From a virus, in the IMG/VR virus record IMGVR_UViG_3300037264_002168, positions 1 through 39,602 of that record: a stretch of 39,602 nt of DNA; one strand, 5' to 3'. The position numbers were made by a program, and so were the translations under genes. The notes beneath the pieces were generated by a model. That model was not told where the DNA came from, made no database searches, and saw only the letters and a list, made by a program, of their open reading frames with translations. Position 1 is the first letter of the stretch; every line of letters starts with the position of its first letter. Shown here piece by piece: positions 31,031 through 39,503 of this stretch.

Positions 31031-31045
31031 TGATATAATATATTT
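31031..31045 (+). promoter_or_regulatory. Extended -10 promoter, leaderless type
   Basis: TGATATAAT (31031-31039), six bases, ATG 31046, the scaffold gene. Confidence 0.75.
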
Positions 31046-31786
31046 ATGGACGAAATTACGCCAACCACACCAGTAACCCCAGTAACTCCTACAACTCCAG
31101 TAACTCCAACTGAACCTGTAACGCCGACTACTCCAACCACACCTACTACTCCTACGACTCCAGTCGCACCAACATTATCAGAAGAACAATCGGCAGTATT
31201 AAAAGAAAGCATCACAAAAGATGTATCCGAAAAAGTAAGCGGAGAGGTAAGTAAATCCGTCATTCAGAAAATCGCTGATGCATTGGGTTTAACGAAGAAA
31301 CAAGAAGATGCATTGCCTACAAATGCTGAACAGTTACAAGCAATTATAGACAAGAAAGTAGAAGAACGATTTACTAAATTAACAGAAGAGGCACAAAAAG
31401 ACGAAAACCTTACTGAAGAGCAACGACAGGAAAAAATTGACTCTATCGTTACCGGATGGCATGGTCAATATAGTCAAATGGCTCGATTAGGAAAAGTGCC
31501 AGAAATTGTAAAAGCGGATGATCCGAATGATAAAGGAGTAGAAGCGAGGAAAAAAATAATCCTGAAAATCGGTGCAATGATTGAAGAAAACAAAAAGAAC
31601 GGTATTGATTATGTCCCTACTATCGCTGATGTTCTTGTTGCATATCCGAATATATTACGGGGCGTTCCAGGGGATGATTTGCCAATTTCAGGAAATACAC
31701 AGGTAAGACAAAGTGAAGACGCATTTACCAATAAAGAGATAAAAGGAAAGTCATTTGAACAGATAGCGCGTGAGGGTGCAATATAA
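31046..31786 (+). CDS. Scaffolding protein
   Basis: The 246-residue acidic, mostly helical protein lies directly before the capsid gene. An unusual N-terminal stretch (residues 5-42) is almost only Pro, Thr and Val with Glu/Ala, in PTTPVTPT-like repeats. Charged helices follow ([44 protein letters not shown]), and a C-terminal part with DNTQ-like polar residues. Composition and position fit an internal scaffold. The Pro/Thr arm is uncommon and may be flexible. Confidence 0.7.
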   Translation: MDEITPTTPVTPVTPTTPVTPTEPVTPTTPTTPTTPTTPVAPTLSEEQSAVLKESITKDVSEKVSGEVSKSVIQKIADALGLTKKQEDALPTNAEQLQAIIDKKVEERFTKLTEEAQKDENLTEEQRQEKIDSIVTGWHGQYSQMARLGKVPEIVKADDPNDKGVEARKKIILKIGAMIEENKKNGIDYVPTIADVLVAYPNILRGVPGDDLPISGNTQVRQSEDAFTNKEIKGKSFEQIAREGAI

Positions 31787-31793
31787 ATAGTTC

Positions 31794-31881
31794 TTGACAC
31801 GACCTATCAATGATGTGATATAATAAAACCATAGGAGAAATAACTCCACCAAACGGTGGGGTTTTTTTATACAAAAAATAT
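31794..31881 (+). promoter_or_regulatory. Composite leader C of the major capsid gene
   Basis: TTGACA (31794-31799), 19-bp spacer, extended -10 TGATATAAT (31816-31824), GGAG (31834-31837), hairpin CTCCACC/GGTGGGG (31844-31850 with 31855-31861), seven T's (31862-31868), 13 bases, ATG 31882. GGAG can pair with CTCC instead. This is the strongest-looking promoter in the head module. Confidence 0.8.
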
Positions 31882-32979
31882 ATGGCTGCAGATGGAATAG
31901 CAATTTCAAACAGATTAGACGGAACCACAGAACGAAAACTTCACGGGAAGGTCGTTGATAATATCCTTGAGGGTCCAACGTATATGTCCCGCATGATGGG
32001 GAAAGCACAACCATTTGAGGGAAAAATAAAAGATTGGACCATAGATATTACAGAATCCACACAATTTGAATGGTTCACAGGACTTGAAGATTTGAATGCC
32101 TCAGCAGAAGATACCACAATTACTCTTTCTTATGCCCACACCGCAGGTACACAGCCGAAAGTCGGCATCATGCTTGAAAGTTTTGCAAATGCCGGAGCAT
32201 CAGGAACGATCCCATTGGATGCGTTCAAATATGCAAAAGCCGCGCAGGAATGTTTGAGAAATGTCGCAACAGCTGCCTATGCAACTGGTGCCGGAGATAT
32301 GCCAAATGGTTTACAGGCAATCGTTGATGATGGTACGAACGCAGGAACCATTGGTGGACAATCCAGAACGACCTATTCAGCCCTTAATTGCGGAGCGCAT
32401 ACCGCCATCGGAACAATGACGCTTGCAAAACTTGGAACAATGGATGATGCAGCCGCAATCGGCGGGGAAGTTGCAGGTATCCCGAACATCAACGTAACCA
32501 CATTTGCAGACTGGTCTTTATACGAACAACTTCTTGATCCTCAAATGAGAGCAAATTATGAAGCAGGTGGGTGGCCGGTCATGTCAATCCGAGGCGATGG
32601 AGCTTCACCGAAAGCACAGCTTGGCGGGGTGGCTGGATTAGTCGTTACCTTCCACAGAGGCCGACCTGTCATGAAAGACAAATTCTGTACGTCAGCAGTA
32701 TGGTACAAACTCAATGAAGACTCATTCGGATGGTTTGGGAGAACAGTCGTACCGGATGAATATAGAGGGAAACTTGAAAAAGTAAACATTGGATCAATGG
32801 AAGGCTATGAGTCAGTCGCGGCAAAGGAAGCACCATCAGAATTCAACGGATGGTTCTATCAAAGCCCGCAGATGATGCCGAATAACGCAGGAACAATTGC
32901 ACGGTTCTATGTCATCGGACAGATGATGACATGGGAGCCGAGAAAGAATGCACAGGGTCATGATATTACAGGAGTTTAA
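31882..32979 (+). CDS. Major capsid protein
   Basis: The 365-residue protein follows the scaffold, has the best promoter of the late region, and reads as a soluble alpha/beta capsid subunit. Features include TYMSRMMGKAQPFEGKIKDW near the N-terminus, FKYAKAAQECLRNVATAAYA as a spine-like helix, and a C-terminal MMTWEPRKNAQGHD segment. I assign it by position, size, expression and fold character, not by a diagnostic motif. A HK97-type fold is expected for tailed phages. The next gene starts 2 nt after its stop. Confidence 0.75.
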   Translation: MAADGIAISNRLDGTTERKLHGKVVDNILEGPTYMSRMMGKAQPFEGKIKDWTIDITESTQFEWFTGLEDLNASAEDTTITLSYAHTAGTQPKVGIMLESFANAGASGTIPLDAFKYAKAAQECLRNVATAAYATGAGDMPNGLQAIVDDGTNAGTIGGQSRTTYSALNCGAHTAIGTMTLAKLGTMDDAAAIGGEVAGIPNINVTTFADWSLYEQLLDPQMRANYEAGGWPVMSIRGDGASPKAQLGGVAGLVVTFHRGRPVMKDKFCTSAVWYKLNEDSFGWFGRTVVPDEYRGKLEKVNIGSMEGYESVAAKEAPSEFNGWFYQSPQMMPNNAGTIARFYVIGQMMTWEPRKNAQGHDITGV

Positions 32980-32981
32980 TT

Positions 32982-33713
32982 ATGAGTACATTCGCACCAA
33001 TCAATCCATCTGAACAAGGACAATCAACAAAGCACGTTCGTCTTGGATCTCGCTTTGAGGATATGTTCGGACGGGTCTTCTATTATGGCTATGCCGCAAC
33101 TGCAGTAGGTCGGGGAAAGGTAGCCCGTGCAGCCGCAACGATTACTTATCACAACAGCATGAATTTTCAGACTGCACCGGCAGTCGGGGATAAAGTAGTC
33201 AAAGTTACTCTTTTAGGGACAGCACTTACCGCAGATCAATATCAAGACGGATGGTTGACAGTGAATGACGGTACAGGAGAAGGACGCACCTATCCGGTTG
33301 AAGGAAATAATGCAATGGCTACCACGACAGGAACGGGTGTTATCTATCTTAGCGAGCCGATTGATACCGCAGGAGCAGTATCTGAGTTGAATGTTGATTT
33401 GAACTATAACTTTTATGATGAATTATTGCCGCCAGCAGACAATGGACAAGCATATATTCCGGTCGGAGTACCAATCTGTGTCGGAGGTCTTGGAGCCGCA
33501 GAATATGGGTATGTCCAGACATGGGGACCATGTGCAGTATGGAGAGATGAAACTGATGGTGGACTTGGATACGAATTCACATGGGGTGTCGGTACAGGAA
33601 CAGGAATGATTGAAGATGCAGATAACGTCGCAGAACCGAGATTTGGTATCTTAGGACCAGCCGCAGGAGTTGATACAGAGTACCAGATGGTAACTTTGAG
33701 AATAAGCAGATAA
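32982..33713 (+). CDS. Head decoration/accessory structural protein
   Basis: The 243-residue beta-rich protein has many short Gly/Thr turns (VGDKVVKVTLLGTALTADQYQDGWLTVNDGTGEGRTY). It is coupled to the capsid gene, with TAATTATG between. A strong intrinsic terminator follows. These features suggest a highly expressed head decoration or minor capsid protein, by inference. Confidence 0.6.
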   Translation: MSTFAPINPSEQGQSTKHVRLGSRFEDMFGRVFYYGYAATAVGRGKVARAAATITYHNSMNFQTAPAVGDKVVKVTLLGTALTADQYQDGWLTVNDGTGEGRTYPVEGNNAMATTTGTGVIYLSEPIDTAGAVSELNVDLNYNFYDELLPPADNGQAYIPVGVPICVGGLGAAEYGYVQTWGPCAVWRDETDGGLGYEFTWGVGTGTGMIEDADNVAEPRFGILGPAAGVDTEYQMVTLRISR

Positions 33714-33734
33714 AAAAACGTTAGTAGAAATTAG

Positions 33735-33773
33735 CCTCGCCTTATTTTAGAGAGAGTTGAGGCGAGGTTTTTT
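33735..33773 (+). terminator. Intrinsic terminator after capsid operon
   Basis: CCTCGCC (33735-33741) pairs perfectly with GGCGAGG (33761-33767), loop 19 nt, followed by six T's (33768-33773). It should end or weaken the capsid transcript. Confidence 0.85.
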
Positions 33774-33780
33774 AGAAAAT

Positions 33781-33888
33781 ATGGATAAAAACAAGAAAAA
33801 GGAAGAAAAGGTAGTAGAAGCAGAAGTATCCTGTAATGACTACAGTGACTACCTAAAGGCAAAAAAAGAAAAAAAGCCAAAAAAATAA
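33781..33888 (+). CDS. Small lysine-rich peptide
   Basis: The 35-residue peptide (MDKNKKKEEKVVEAEV...) has a Lys-rich tail and lies 8 nt after the terminator U-tract. The next gene starts one base after its stop. Support comes from spacing and continuity only. Confidence 0.45.
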   Translation: MDKNKKKEEKVVEAEVSCNDYSDYLKAKKEKKPKK

Positions 33889-33889
33889 T

Positions 33890-34816
33890 ATGATACTAGC
33901 AAGAAATTACAATCCAGCAATAGCACACGGAGCAAAATGGCTTCCCAGCGACATTGCGGGGATACCCCTTAACCTCCCAGGTAATACCTATTACGTTTCA
34001 AGGAACGTAACTTCTTCTGGTGACGGATTGTCTTGGGATAATGCTTTTAAGACTATTGGTGAGGCAATTGCGGTTGTAAACGCTAATTACACAGCAGCGG
34101 CAATCCCCAGTAAAGGACGTAATCAAGTTATCTATATCGGGGAAGGTTGGTATTCGGAAGTTCCACTTACTTTAACCGCAAGCGATACTTATATTATCGG
34201 GGTAGCACCAGGCAACCACGATTCAACCGTTCTTTATGGTTCGGCAACAGCAGGTGGCTATGATTCAGGTTCAGGTGCAGCGGCACTCAAAATCACAGGT
34301 AGTAATAACACATTGGCAAATTTCGGAGTATTTAATTATGATAGTTCCTATGCAGCTATTCAGAATGGAGCATTGGCAGGAGCTAATTATGGTAACAGAT
34401 TTGTCGGTTTAAGTTTTGTCCGAGACGTGGCAGACGGCGAGAAATATGGAATCCTTGATTACGGAGCAGACGGAACACGAATTGACGGTTGTTTCTTCTC
34501 AACTTCCTGTAAAGACGCAGGAATTTGGAGTGCTTCTGACGGAGTGGTTAATCCAGTCAATTTAGAAGTATTCAATAACAGATTTGTCGGAACTCCTATC
34601 GGGGTTCAAATCAACGCAGGACATAACGCTGACATTGAGAGCAATTCCTTCTTTGACGACACATCAGACCGACCAGACGTGGTTGATTACCCAATTGTGG
34701 TTAGCGGAACAGCATTTTGTTTTATGAACAGGGCTATGACAACCAAAGCCAATTTGATAACTGGTGGCGGAACAATAAATGATATAGGAAATTATGGTTC
34801 TGATTCCTCAACCTAA
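33890..34816 (+). CDS. Parallel beta-helix protein (pectate-lyase-like fold)
   Basis: The 308-residue protein shows the right-handed beta-helix pattern. An N-terminal segment NTYYVSRNVTSSGDGLSWDNAFKTIGEAI is followed by IYIGEGWYSEVPLTL and rungs with Asn ladders (LKITGSNNTLANFGVFNY, NRFVGLSFV, LEVFNNRFVG). Such proteins in phages are capsid fibres or sugar-cleaving or -binding appendages. Catalytic residues cannot be named. Placed among head genes, so a capsid-surface attachment is possible. Confidence 0.65.
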   Translation: MILARNYNPAIAHGAKWLPSDIAGIPLNLPGNTYYVSRNVTSSGDGLSWDNAFKTIGEAIAVVNANYTAAAIPSKGRNQVIYIGEGWYSEVPLTLTASDTYIIGVAPGNHDSTVLYGSATAGGYDSGSGAAALKITGSNNTLANFGVFNYDSSYAAIQNGALAGANYGNRFVGLSFVRDVADGEKYGILDYGADGTRIDGCFFSTSCKDAGIWSASDGVVNPVNLEVFNNRFVGTPIGVQINAGHNADIESNSFFDDTSDRPDVVDYPIVVSGTAFCFMNRAMTTKANLITGGGTINDIGNYGSDSST

Positions 34817-34824
34817 TAACTAAT

Positions 34825-34962
34825 ATGGCAGACAAAAAGAAACAACCAAAAGAAGAAAAGAAAAAAGTTTGTCCTGAATGTCACGGAGGGAAGCTGGACG
34901 TAAGAGTTCCTGCGGAGGACAACAAACCTTGTCCTAACTGTGGCGGAACAGGCAAAGTTTAA
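34825..34962 (+). CDS. Small DnaJ-type zinc-finger protein
   Basis: The 45-residue protein has a Lys-rich start, then CPECHGG (residues 16-22) and CPNCGGTG (36-43): two CxxCxG-type modules, as in the DnaJ cysteine-rich domain. One pair of modules makes one zinc site. Role unknown; possible chaperone-like helper of virion assembly. Confidence 0.65.
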   Translation: MADKKKQPKEEKKKVCPECHGGKLDVRVPAEDNKPCPNCGGTGKV

Positions 34963-34995
34963 CCCTCCCCTAACTCCTCTCCAACTTCAGTTAAT

Positions 34996-35238
34996 ATGTC
35001 AGATATGTATAAAACCTACGATGAATGTATAGCGTGTGGCGGTTCTGGCGTTTATAGGTATCCACAAATAGACGCACAGGGTAATGTAATAGAGGTTGTT
35101 CAAGATCCCTGTCAGAAATGTGGCGGAACAGGCAATATTAAAACTGGCACTCTTGACGGTGCAGAAGAAATTGACTGGATAAAGAAGAAAATTAAAAAAA
35201 TTCTTAATAAACTAGATATTCCTGAAGAAGAATCGTGA
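34996..35238 (+). CDS. Small DnaJ-type zinc-finger protein
   Basis: The 80-residue protein has CIACGGSG (residues 11-18) and CQKCGGTG (38-45), a single DnaJ-type zinc module, then a helical basic C-terminus (WIKKKIKKILNKLDI). It shares the module with 34825-34962. Its TGA stop is the TGA of the next extended -10 promoter. Confidence 0.7.
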   Translation: MSDMYKTYDECIACGGSGVYRYPQIDAQGNVIEVVQDPCQKCGGTGNIKTGTLDGAEEIDWIKKKIKKILNKLDIPEEES

Positions 35239-35250
35239 TATAATTAAACT
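35236..35250 (+). promoter_or_regulatory. Extended -10 promoter overlapping upstream stop
   Basis: TGATATAAT (35236-35244), six bases, ATG 35251. Its TGA ends the upstream gene. Confidence 0.75.
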
Positions 35251-35721
35251 ATGAGTGCTTATGATGCTTCACAAGACAGAGATGCAAATAGTCAGGTAAT
35301 TTCTTCTAACGAGGCGTTTAAGTTGGAATCCACATGGACGTTTGTTGCCGGAACTACAGGAGCCACGGGTTCGCATACACTATTTACTGTTACGGGTAAT
35401 GTTTTACTAACCATATTTGGTGTATGCACTACCAATATGGCGGGATCAGGCGCAGACTTTGAAGTAGGAGTTACAGGTAATACAGCGGGTTTAATAGCAC
35501 AAATAGCAGATGTTGAAGATTTAGATGCAGGAGATGTGTATATTGATGCAACTCCCGAAGTAGGGGTAGCGGCAATACCAGCGATGCAGGTAGTGAATGG
35601 CGGATTGGATGTATTGTTAAAAATAACTGGAACCGCGGTTACAGGAGGGGTGGTAACTTTCTATTGCCTCTGGAGACCGTTATCATCTGATGGACTTATT
35701 ACCGTCACAACTCCAGCATAA
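35251..35721 (+). CDS. Small beta-rich virion protein
   Basis: The 156-residue protein looks like a beta-sandwich (FVAGTTGATGSHTLFTVTGNVLLTIFGVC...GGLDVLLKITGTAVTGGVVTFYCLWRPL). This pattern is common in small capsid decoration and tail proteins. It has its own leaderless-type promoter. The assignment as structural is inference. Confidence 0.6.
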   Translation: MSAYDASQDRDANSQVISSNEAFKLESTWTFVAGTTGATGSHTLFTVTGNVLLTIFGVCTTNMAGSGADFEVGVTGNTAGLIAQIADVEDLDAGDVYIDATPEVGVAAIPAMQVVNGGLDVLLKITGTAVTGGVVTFYCLWRPLSSDGLITVTTPA

Positions 35722-35738
35722 TTATAACTATGCTACTT

Positions 35739-35782
35739 GATTCCGAGTAAGATTTTATTCCCATATTTTCCTGCTCGGAGTC
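35739..35782 (+). other. Stem-loop in intergenic gap
   Basis: GATTCCGAG (35739-35747) pairs with CTCGGAGTC (35774-35782), 9 bp with one G-U pair and a 26-nt loop. No U-tract follows. It lies between 35721 and the next promoter and may stabilise the 3' end of the upstream mRNA. Confidence 0.4.
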
Positions 35783-35805
35783 AGATACCATCGTTAGAAG
35801 AGATA

Positions 35806-35820
35806 TGATATAATAAATTC
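35806..35820 (+). promoter_or_regulatory. Extended -10 promoter, leaderless type
   Basis: TGATATAAT (35806-35814), six bases, ATG 35821. Confidence 0.75.
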
Positions 35821-36042
35821 ATGAGCGAAAATACGCCAACTCCACCCGCCACCCGGAAACCTGCAAATCAAGTCCTCATGGATTTCCTCAAAGAGAAAGA
35901 TATAACTTTTCTTGTCCGTCGTCAGGAAGTACGGTTTTTAGAAGATAATGGTATGGTGATTGAACCTCCTAAAATTATTGTTTTCTATCAGGATGAGATA
36001 CCTAAAAATAATAAAGTAGACCTTCCAGAGGTAAAGAAATAA
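35821..36042 (+). CDS. Hypothetical small protein
   Basis: The 73-residue protein has a Pro/Thr-rich start (TPTPPATRKPANQ), then a small alpha/beta domain (VLMDFLKEKDITFLVRRQEVRFLEDN, IIVFYQDEIP). It is followed 2 nt later by the zinc-finger protein. I recognise no family. Confidence 0.6.
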   Translation: MSENTPTPPATRKPANQVLMDFLKEKDITFLVRRQEVRFLEDNGMVIEPPKIIVFYQDEIPKNNKVDLPEVKK

Positions 36043-36044
36043 CT

Positions 36045-36758
36045 ATGGCCGAAGAAAAACCTAAATCAGTCTTCATTCAGGAAATGGAACGGAGAACGAA
36101 TGATCTTCTTCGAGTCTATAACCCTATAGAGAAAGATTTTGTCGTAAAATGGGATAAGAAGAATGGCACTAAACTCTTCCGAGTGCCAGCCAAAACAGAA
36201 TCCGTCCATATCCGCTATATCGCAGAAAAATATGTCCGTGAAATGTATCAACAGATTATTACCGAACGCACGGATAAAGCAGTTATAGAAGAAAATGAAC
36301 GGAGAGTAGCAAAAGGATTTGCTGAAATGTTGAAATATAAGGAACAACAACCCTTTGAGAGCAGATTTTATAACCCAACCGATGAAGATGCCAAGAAAAT
36401 CATTTCCATCCTCTATGTCGGCATTGAGAATGAGTTTGGTGTCGACAGGGAAGCCCCGCCGGATGAATCAGGAGTGAGGGAAGAAAAGCCGGTCTTTAAT
36501 CGCGCGTTAGAGAGCGTCATGGAAGAGAAAAAAACATCTGTTCCAACGCCTCAAGAACCTACAACACCTCCATTAACTGAAGTACCGGACCGGCAAAAAA
36601 CAGAAGATGGATTTAAGTGCGACCATCCTGGGTGTGATTTTACGACGAAAACAAGAGTGGCCCTATTCGGTCACAAGCGATCCCATCAGAAAGAAATTGA
36701 TACTTTAGAAGAGAAAAAACAATCAGCAGTATCAGGCATATCCGCATCAACTGTATGA
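36045..36758 (+). CDS. Hypothetical protein with C2H2 zinc finger
   Basis: The 237-residue protein has a mixed N-terminal domain (VKWDKKNGTKLFRVPAK, helical 55-100) and a Pro/Thr linker. A canonical C2H2 finger has C192, C197, H210, H214 (spacing 4-12-3) with the aromatic F199 and L208. A second gene with VKF...FTVPG-like strands (36925) resembles its first domain. Role unknown; a DNA or protein contact in the virion is possible. Confidence 0.65.
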   Translation: MAEEKPKSVFIQEMERRTNDLLRVYNPIEKDFVVKWDKKNGTKLFRVPAKTESVHIRYIAEKYVREMYQQIITERTDKAVIEENERRVAKGFAEMLKYKEQQPFESRFYNPTDEDAKKIISILYVGIENEFGVDREAPPDESGVREEKPVFNRALESVMEEKKTSVPTPQEPTTPPLTEVPDRQKTEDGFKCDHPGCDFTTKTRVALFGHKRSHQKEIDTLEEKKQSAVSGISASTV

Positions 36759-36925
36759 CATTGCGTCAAGAGGTTTCAAAAATACTAGGCTTTACCATTC
36801 CGACAGGAGCATGGCGATCATCTTTTGATTTATTGCAAAAAGAGGCGCGGATACTTCCCAAGCACCTCATTCAAATCATCCTGCTCCTTTGTGAACGCGA
36901 GGAGCAAAGAGAAAAGGAGGAATAA
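36755..36925 (+). CDS. Small helical hypothetical protein
   Basis: The 56-residue protein (MTLRQEVSKILGF...) overlaps the upstream stop by ATGA and the next start by TAATG, and its end provides GGAGG for that start. It is helical with an acidic end. Function unknown. Confidence 0.6.
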   Translation: MTLRQEVSKILGFTIPTGAWRSSFDLLQKEARILPKHLIQIILLLCEREEQREKEE

Positions 36926-37173
36926 TGGATTCTGGTGTATTTAATCCCGACATCAAAGATTTTTCCGTACAATTTGACGTTACTGGCGATAGAAAACCTG
37001 TACTCTTTACTGTACCTGGACGAGAAATAGCCTATTTCCCCAAAGGAGTGGCAAATAAAATAAAAAGTGATTTAGCGGATCATTTGCTTCATAAACGTGG
37101 AACATCACAAGGAGGCGTATCCCGCCCCCCAAGCGAGGTTAAAAAGGAGATTATTCAAGAAATCAGCGTATGA
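36925..37173 (+). CDS. Small beta protein, related to N-domain of 36045-36758
   Basis: The 82-residue protein reads FNPDIKDFSVQFDVTGDRKPVLFTVPGREIAYFPKGVANKI. It parallels YNPIEKDFVVKWDKKNGTKLFRVPAKTESVHIRYIAEKY of 36045, suggesting a shared domain. GGAGG lies before the ATG. It may be a structural or assembly protein; function unknown. Confidence 0.6.
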   Translation: MDSGVFNPDIKDFSVQFDVTGDRKPVLFTVPGREIAYFPKGVANKIKSDLADHLLHKRGTSQGGVSRPPSEVKKEIIQEISV

Positions 37174-37703
37174 ATACGGATACTATCAAACACCATGCAG
37201 AGGAACTTATCAAAGAGCTTCCTATTTATGCTTCCGAAATAACAAAAATTGATAGTGAATGGCAGAGGATAGAAACGGAGAATAAAAAACTTCATGTATT
37301 GAATGAGCAATTAGGGGAAAAAGACTTACTATTGAAGACGCGGGAAGAACAAGTTAAAGGCATTCTTTTGGAAGCCAAAAGTGAGCGAGATAAAAATACT
37401 ATTCTCTATCAGAAAATCCAAACCATGCAGATAAATCTAGCCAAGAAAGAACTGGATATGTCTCAACGGGAAGATTCGGTTACAAAATTGGAAAAAATTA
37501 AAAGTGAGTTAAATGAGAGGGAAGAAGCAATAAAAGTAAAAGAAACTTCTTTTATAGAACGGGAACAGATTATTCTAAAAGATAAAGAGATATTAGAACA
37601 AGGAAAAAAAGCAATACAAGAAAAACAACAACTTCTTGAGATGAAAGAACAAAAATTAGACACAAAATTAAAGAAAGTACAGGAAATCCAAACGCTCACC
37701 TGA
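37170..37703 (+). CDS. Long coiled-coil protein
   Basis: The 177-residue protein is almost entirely heptad-like coiled coil (residues 25-170; ENKKLHVLNEQLGEKDLLLKTREEQ, LEKIKSELNEREEAIKVKE). It overlaps the upstream gene by ATGA. It could be a structural rod, spacer or assembly factor. Its TGA stop is the TGA of composite leader D. Confidence 0.65.
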   Translation: MNTDTIKHHAEELIKELPIYASEITKIDSEWQRIETENKKLHVLNEQLGEKDLLLKTREEQVKGILLEAKSERDKNTILYQKIQTMQINLAKKELDMSQREDSVTKLEKIKSELNEREEAIKVKETSFIEREQIILKDKEILEQGKKAIQEKQQLLEMKEQKLDTKLKKVQEIQTLT

Positions 37704-37752
37704 TATAATATAACTATGAGGAGTATACCTCGCTGAAAAGTGAGGTTTTTTT
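37701..37752 (+). promoter_or_regulatory. Composite leader D: promoter, GAGG element, hairpin, ATG
   Basis: TGATATAAT (37701-37709) reuses the upstream stop. GAGGAG (37718-37723), hairpin CCTCGCT/AGTGAGG (37728-37734 with 37739-37745, GAAA loop) and seven T's (37746-37752) lead directly to ATG 37753 with no gap. GAGG can pair with CCTC instead. Confidence 0.8.
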
Positions 37753-39309
37753 ATGGCTAGATCACCGATTGATGAAAATTCTGTGCATGGAATCGTTTTA
37801 GAGGGCGATCCCTCTGGTACTGCCCTACCATGGAAAGGAAATGATACTAATGGAGCTGCCTATGTTGAACTCATCAGTCCCAACGGGGATTCGGTCATTG
37901 ATGACACAAATGATGCCGTCAAAGTCAATATAGTGGCTGGTTCATCAAGCGGAATACAATATACTGACGGAGGTGTACCTCCTGCCCACCCGGTAGGAAA
38001 TACGGTTGAATGGTCAGATGGCTCAAATTGGCAAACCGTATCAACAGCAAAACCGCTTCCCGTTACCGCATCTATAGATACCACAGGATTAGCTACTTCA
38101 ACAGGTCAAACAACAGGTAATAATTCATTAAGTAGTATTGATACAAAAACTCCTGCTTTGGGACAAGCTCTATCGGCCTCATCTGTTCCTATTGTTCTTA
38201 CTGCCGCACAAATAATTACATTAACTCCACCTGCCGCTATTACTGGATTTGCTACTTCTGCCAACCAGTTACCCGATGGTCATAATGTCACAATAGATAA
38301 TTCTAATGGAGCTTCGGCGGTAAATATTCAAGATGGAGGAAATACAATAACCGTTGATGGAACGGTAACTGCTAATATCTCAGGATCAATTTCAAACACT
38401 TCTTTTGCTTCAACCATTGCAGATGGTGCAGATGTAACACTCGGAGCAAAGGCAGATGCCAAAAATACTGCAACCGATAATACTGCTATAACAATAATGC
38501 AGGTTTTGAAAGAAATCTCCTATATGGAGCAGACACCAGCTTCACGGGCTGTAACTAATGCGGATATAACCTCATGTAAAACCGCTTTGGAACTTCTTGA
38601 CAATTCCGTTGATGGAAATTATCTGAATACCAACATGAATATCGCTGGTACTGATGTTGTCGGAGGTGCTGGTGCAGTGGCGGCTGGAGTACAACGGGTT
38701 ACACTTGCCTCAGATGATCCAGCGGTCATTGCACTTCAACTTATTGATAATGCTGTTTCTGGTGCTGGATTTAATATTACTCAGGTAAATGGAGAAACAA
38801 TAGATGTCGGTGCAGGAAGCGAAGCGGCAGCGATTCGGGTGACATTACCTACTGATGGTACAGGAGTGGTTAAATTAGGAGCTGGAACGAGTGAAATTGG
38901 AAAATTGGCAACTGGAACCGCAAACATAGGGGATGTAGATGTTTTGAGTATAACAAACGCCTCAATCAATGGCCCTGGAGTACCTGTTATTGACTCCTAT
39001 TCCAAAGTAGCAATCAATCTCGCTGCGGGAGCAAATCAAGTATTGGTTTCCAGTGCTGCCAATAAACAAATTTGGGTCTATGGATTTGGATTTACCGTAA
39101 ACGTAGCAGGGACAATTTCATTTCAGGATGAAGATGATACTACTATTACAGGAATTATGCCAATTGCTACCAATGGAGGTATGGTGAATGCTCCTTCTGG
39201 CAATTTCGCTATGCCAATATGGAAATTAGCAACAGATAAAGATTTAGAGGTTGACATAGTTACGTCTGAAATGGATGGATGGCTTTGTTACGCTCTAGTA
39301 AGTGTTTAA
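37753..39309 (+). CDS. Tail/virion structural protein
   Basis: The 518-residue protein has an N-terminal domain with GTALPWKGNDTNGAAYVELISPNGDSVIDDTNDAVKVNIV, a long Thr/Ala/Gly-rich beta-repeat middle (TANISGSISNTSF, VNIQDGGNTITVDG, ITQVNGETIDVGAG), and a compact C-terminal beta domain from about 420 (KVAINLAAGANQVLVSS...KQIWVYGFGFTVNVAGTISF). The pattern is typical of large phage tail or baseplate-like fibres. It has composite leader D and heads the tail operon across the join. The next gene overlaps by TAATG. Confidence 0.6.
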   Translation: MARSPIDENSVHGIVLEGDPSGTALPWKGNDTNGAAYVELISPNGDSVIDDTNDAVKVNIVAGSSSGIQYTDGGVPPAHPVGNTVEWSDGSNWQTVSTAKPLPVTASIDTTGLATSTGQTTGNNSLSSIDTKTPALGQALSASSVPIVLTAAQIITLTPPAAITGFATSANQLPDGHNVTIDNSNGASAVNIQDGGNTITVDGTVTANISGSISNTSFASTIADGADVTLGAKADAKNTATDNTAITIMQVLKEISYMEQTPASRAVTNADITSCKTALELLDNSVDGNYLNTNMNIAGTDVVGGAGAVAAGVQRVTLASDDPAVIALQLIDNAVSGAGFNITQVNGETIDVGAGSEAAAIRVTLPTDGTGVVKLGAGTSEIGKLATGTANIGDVDVLSITNASINGPGVPVIDSYSKVAINLAAGANQVLVSSAANKQIWVYGFGFTVNVAGTISFQDEDDTTITGIMPIATNGGMVNAPSGNFAMPIWKLATDKDLEVDIVTSEMDGWLCYALVSV

Positions 39310-39503
39310 TGAAATTGATATGTATGAAAGACTCTCTCACCAAACTCATTATAGACCGTAAAGACTTCTCTTATATTAAAGGACCATCAAGCCTAAAGTT
39401 CAATCTTCGTATTGATAATTCTTCAGAATTAAAACCATTTAAATCCTGTTTAGAAGAAGCAATAAAAGATATAGATGAAATTTTGAAAGGGATGAGGAAT
39501 TAA
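39309..39503 (+). CDS. Small helical hypothetical protein
   Basis: The 64-residue protein (MKLICMKDSLTKLIIDRKDF...) is chosen to start at ATG 39309, which overlaps the upstream TAA. Earlier starts lie inside the previous gene. It has a short beta start and a helical acidic C-terminus (SCLEEAIKDIDEILKGM). It sits between two tail genes and shares their operon. Function unknown. Confidence 0.6.
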   Translation: MKLICMKDSLTKLIIDRKDFSYIKGPSSLKFNLRIDNSSELKPFKSCLEEAIKDIDEILKGMRN

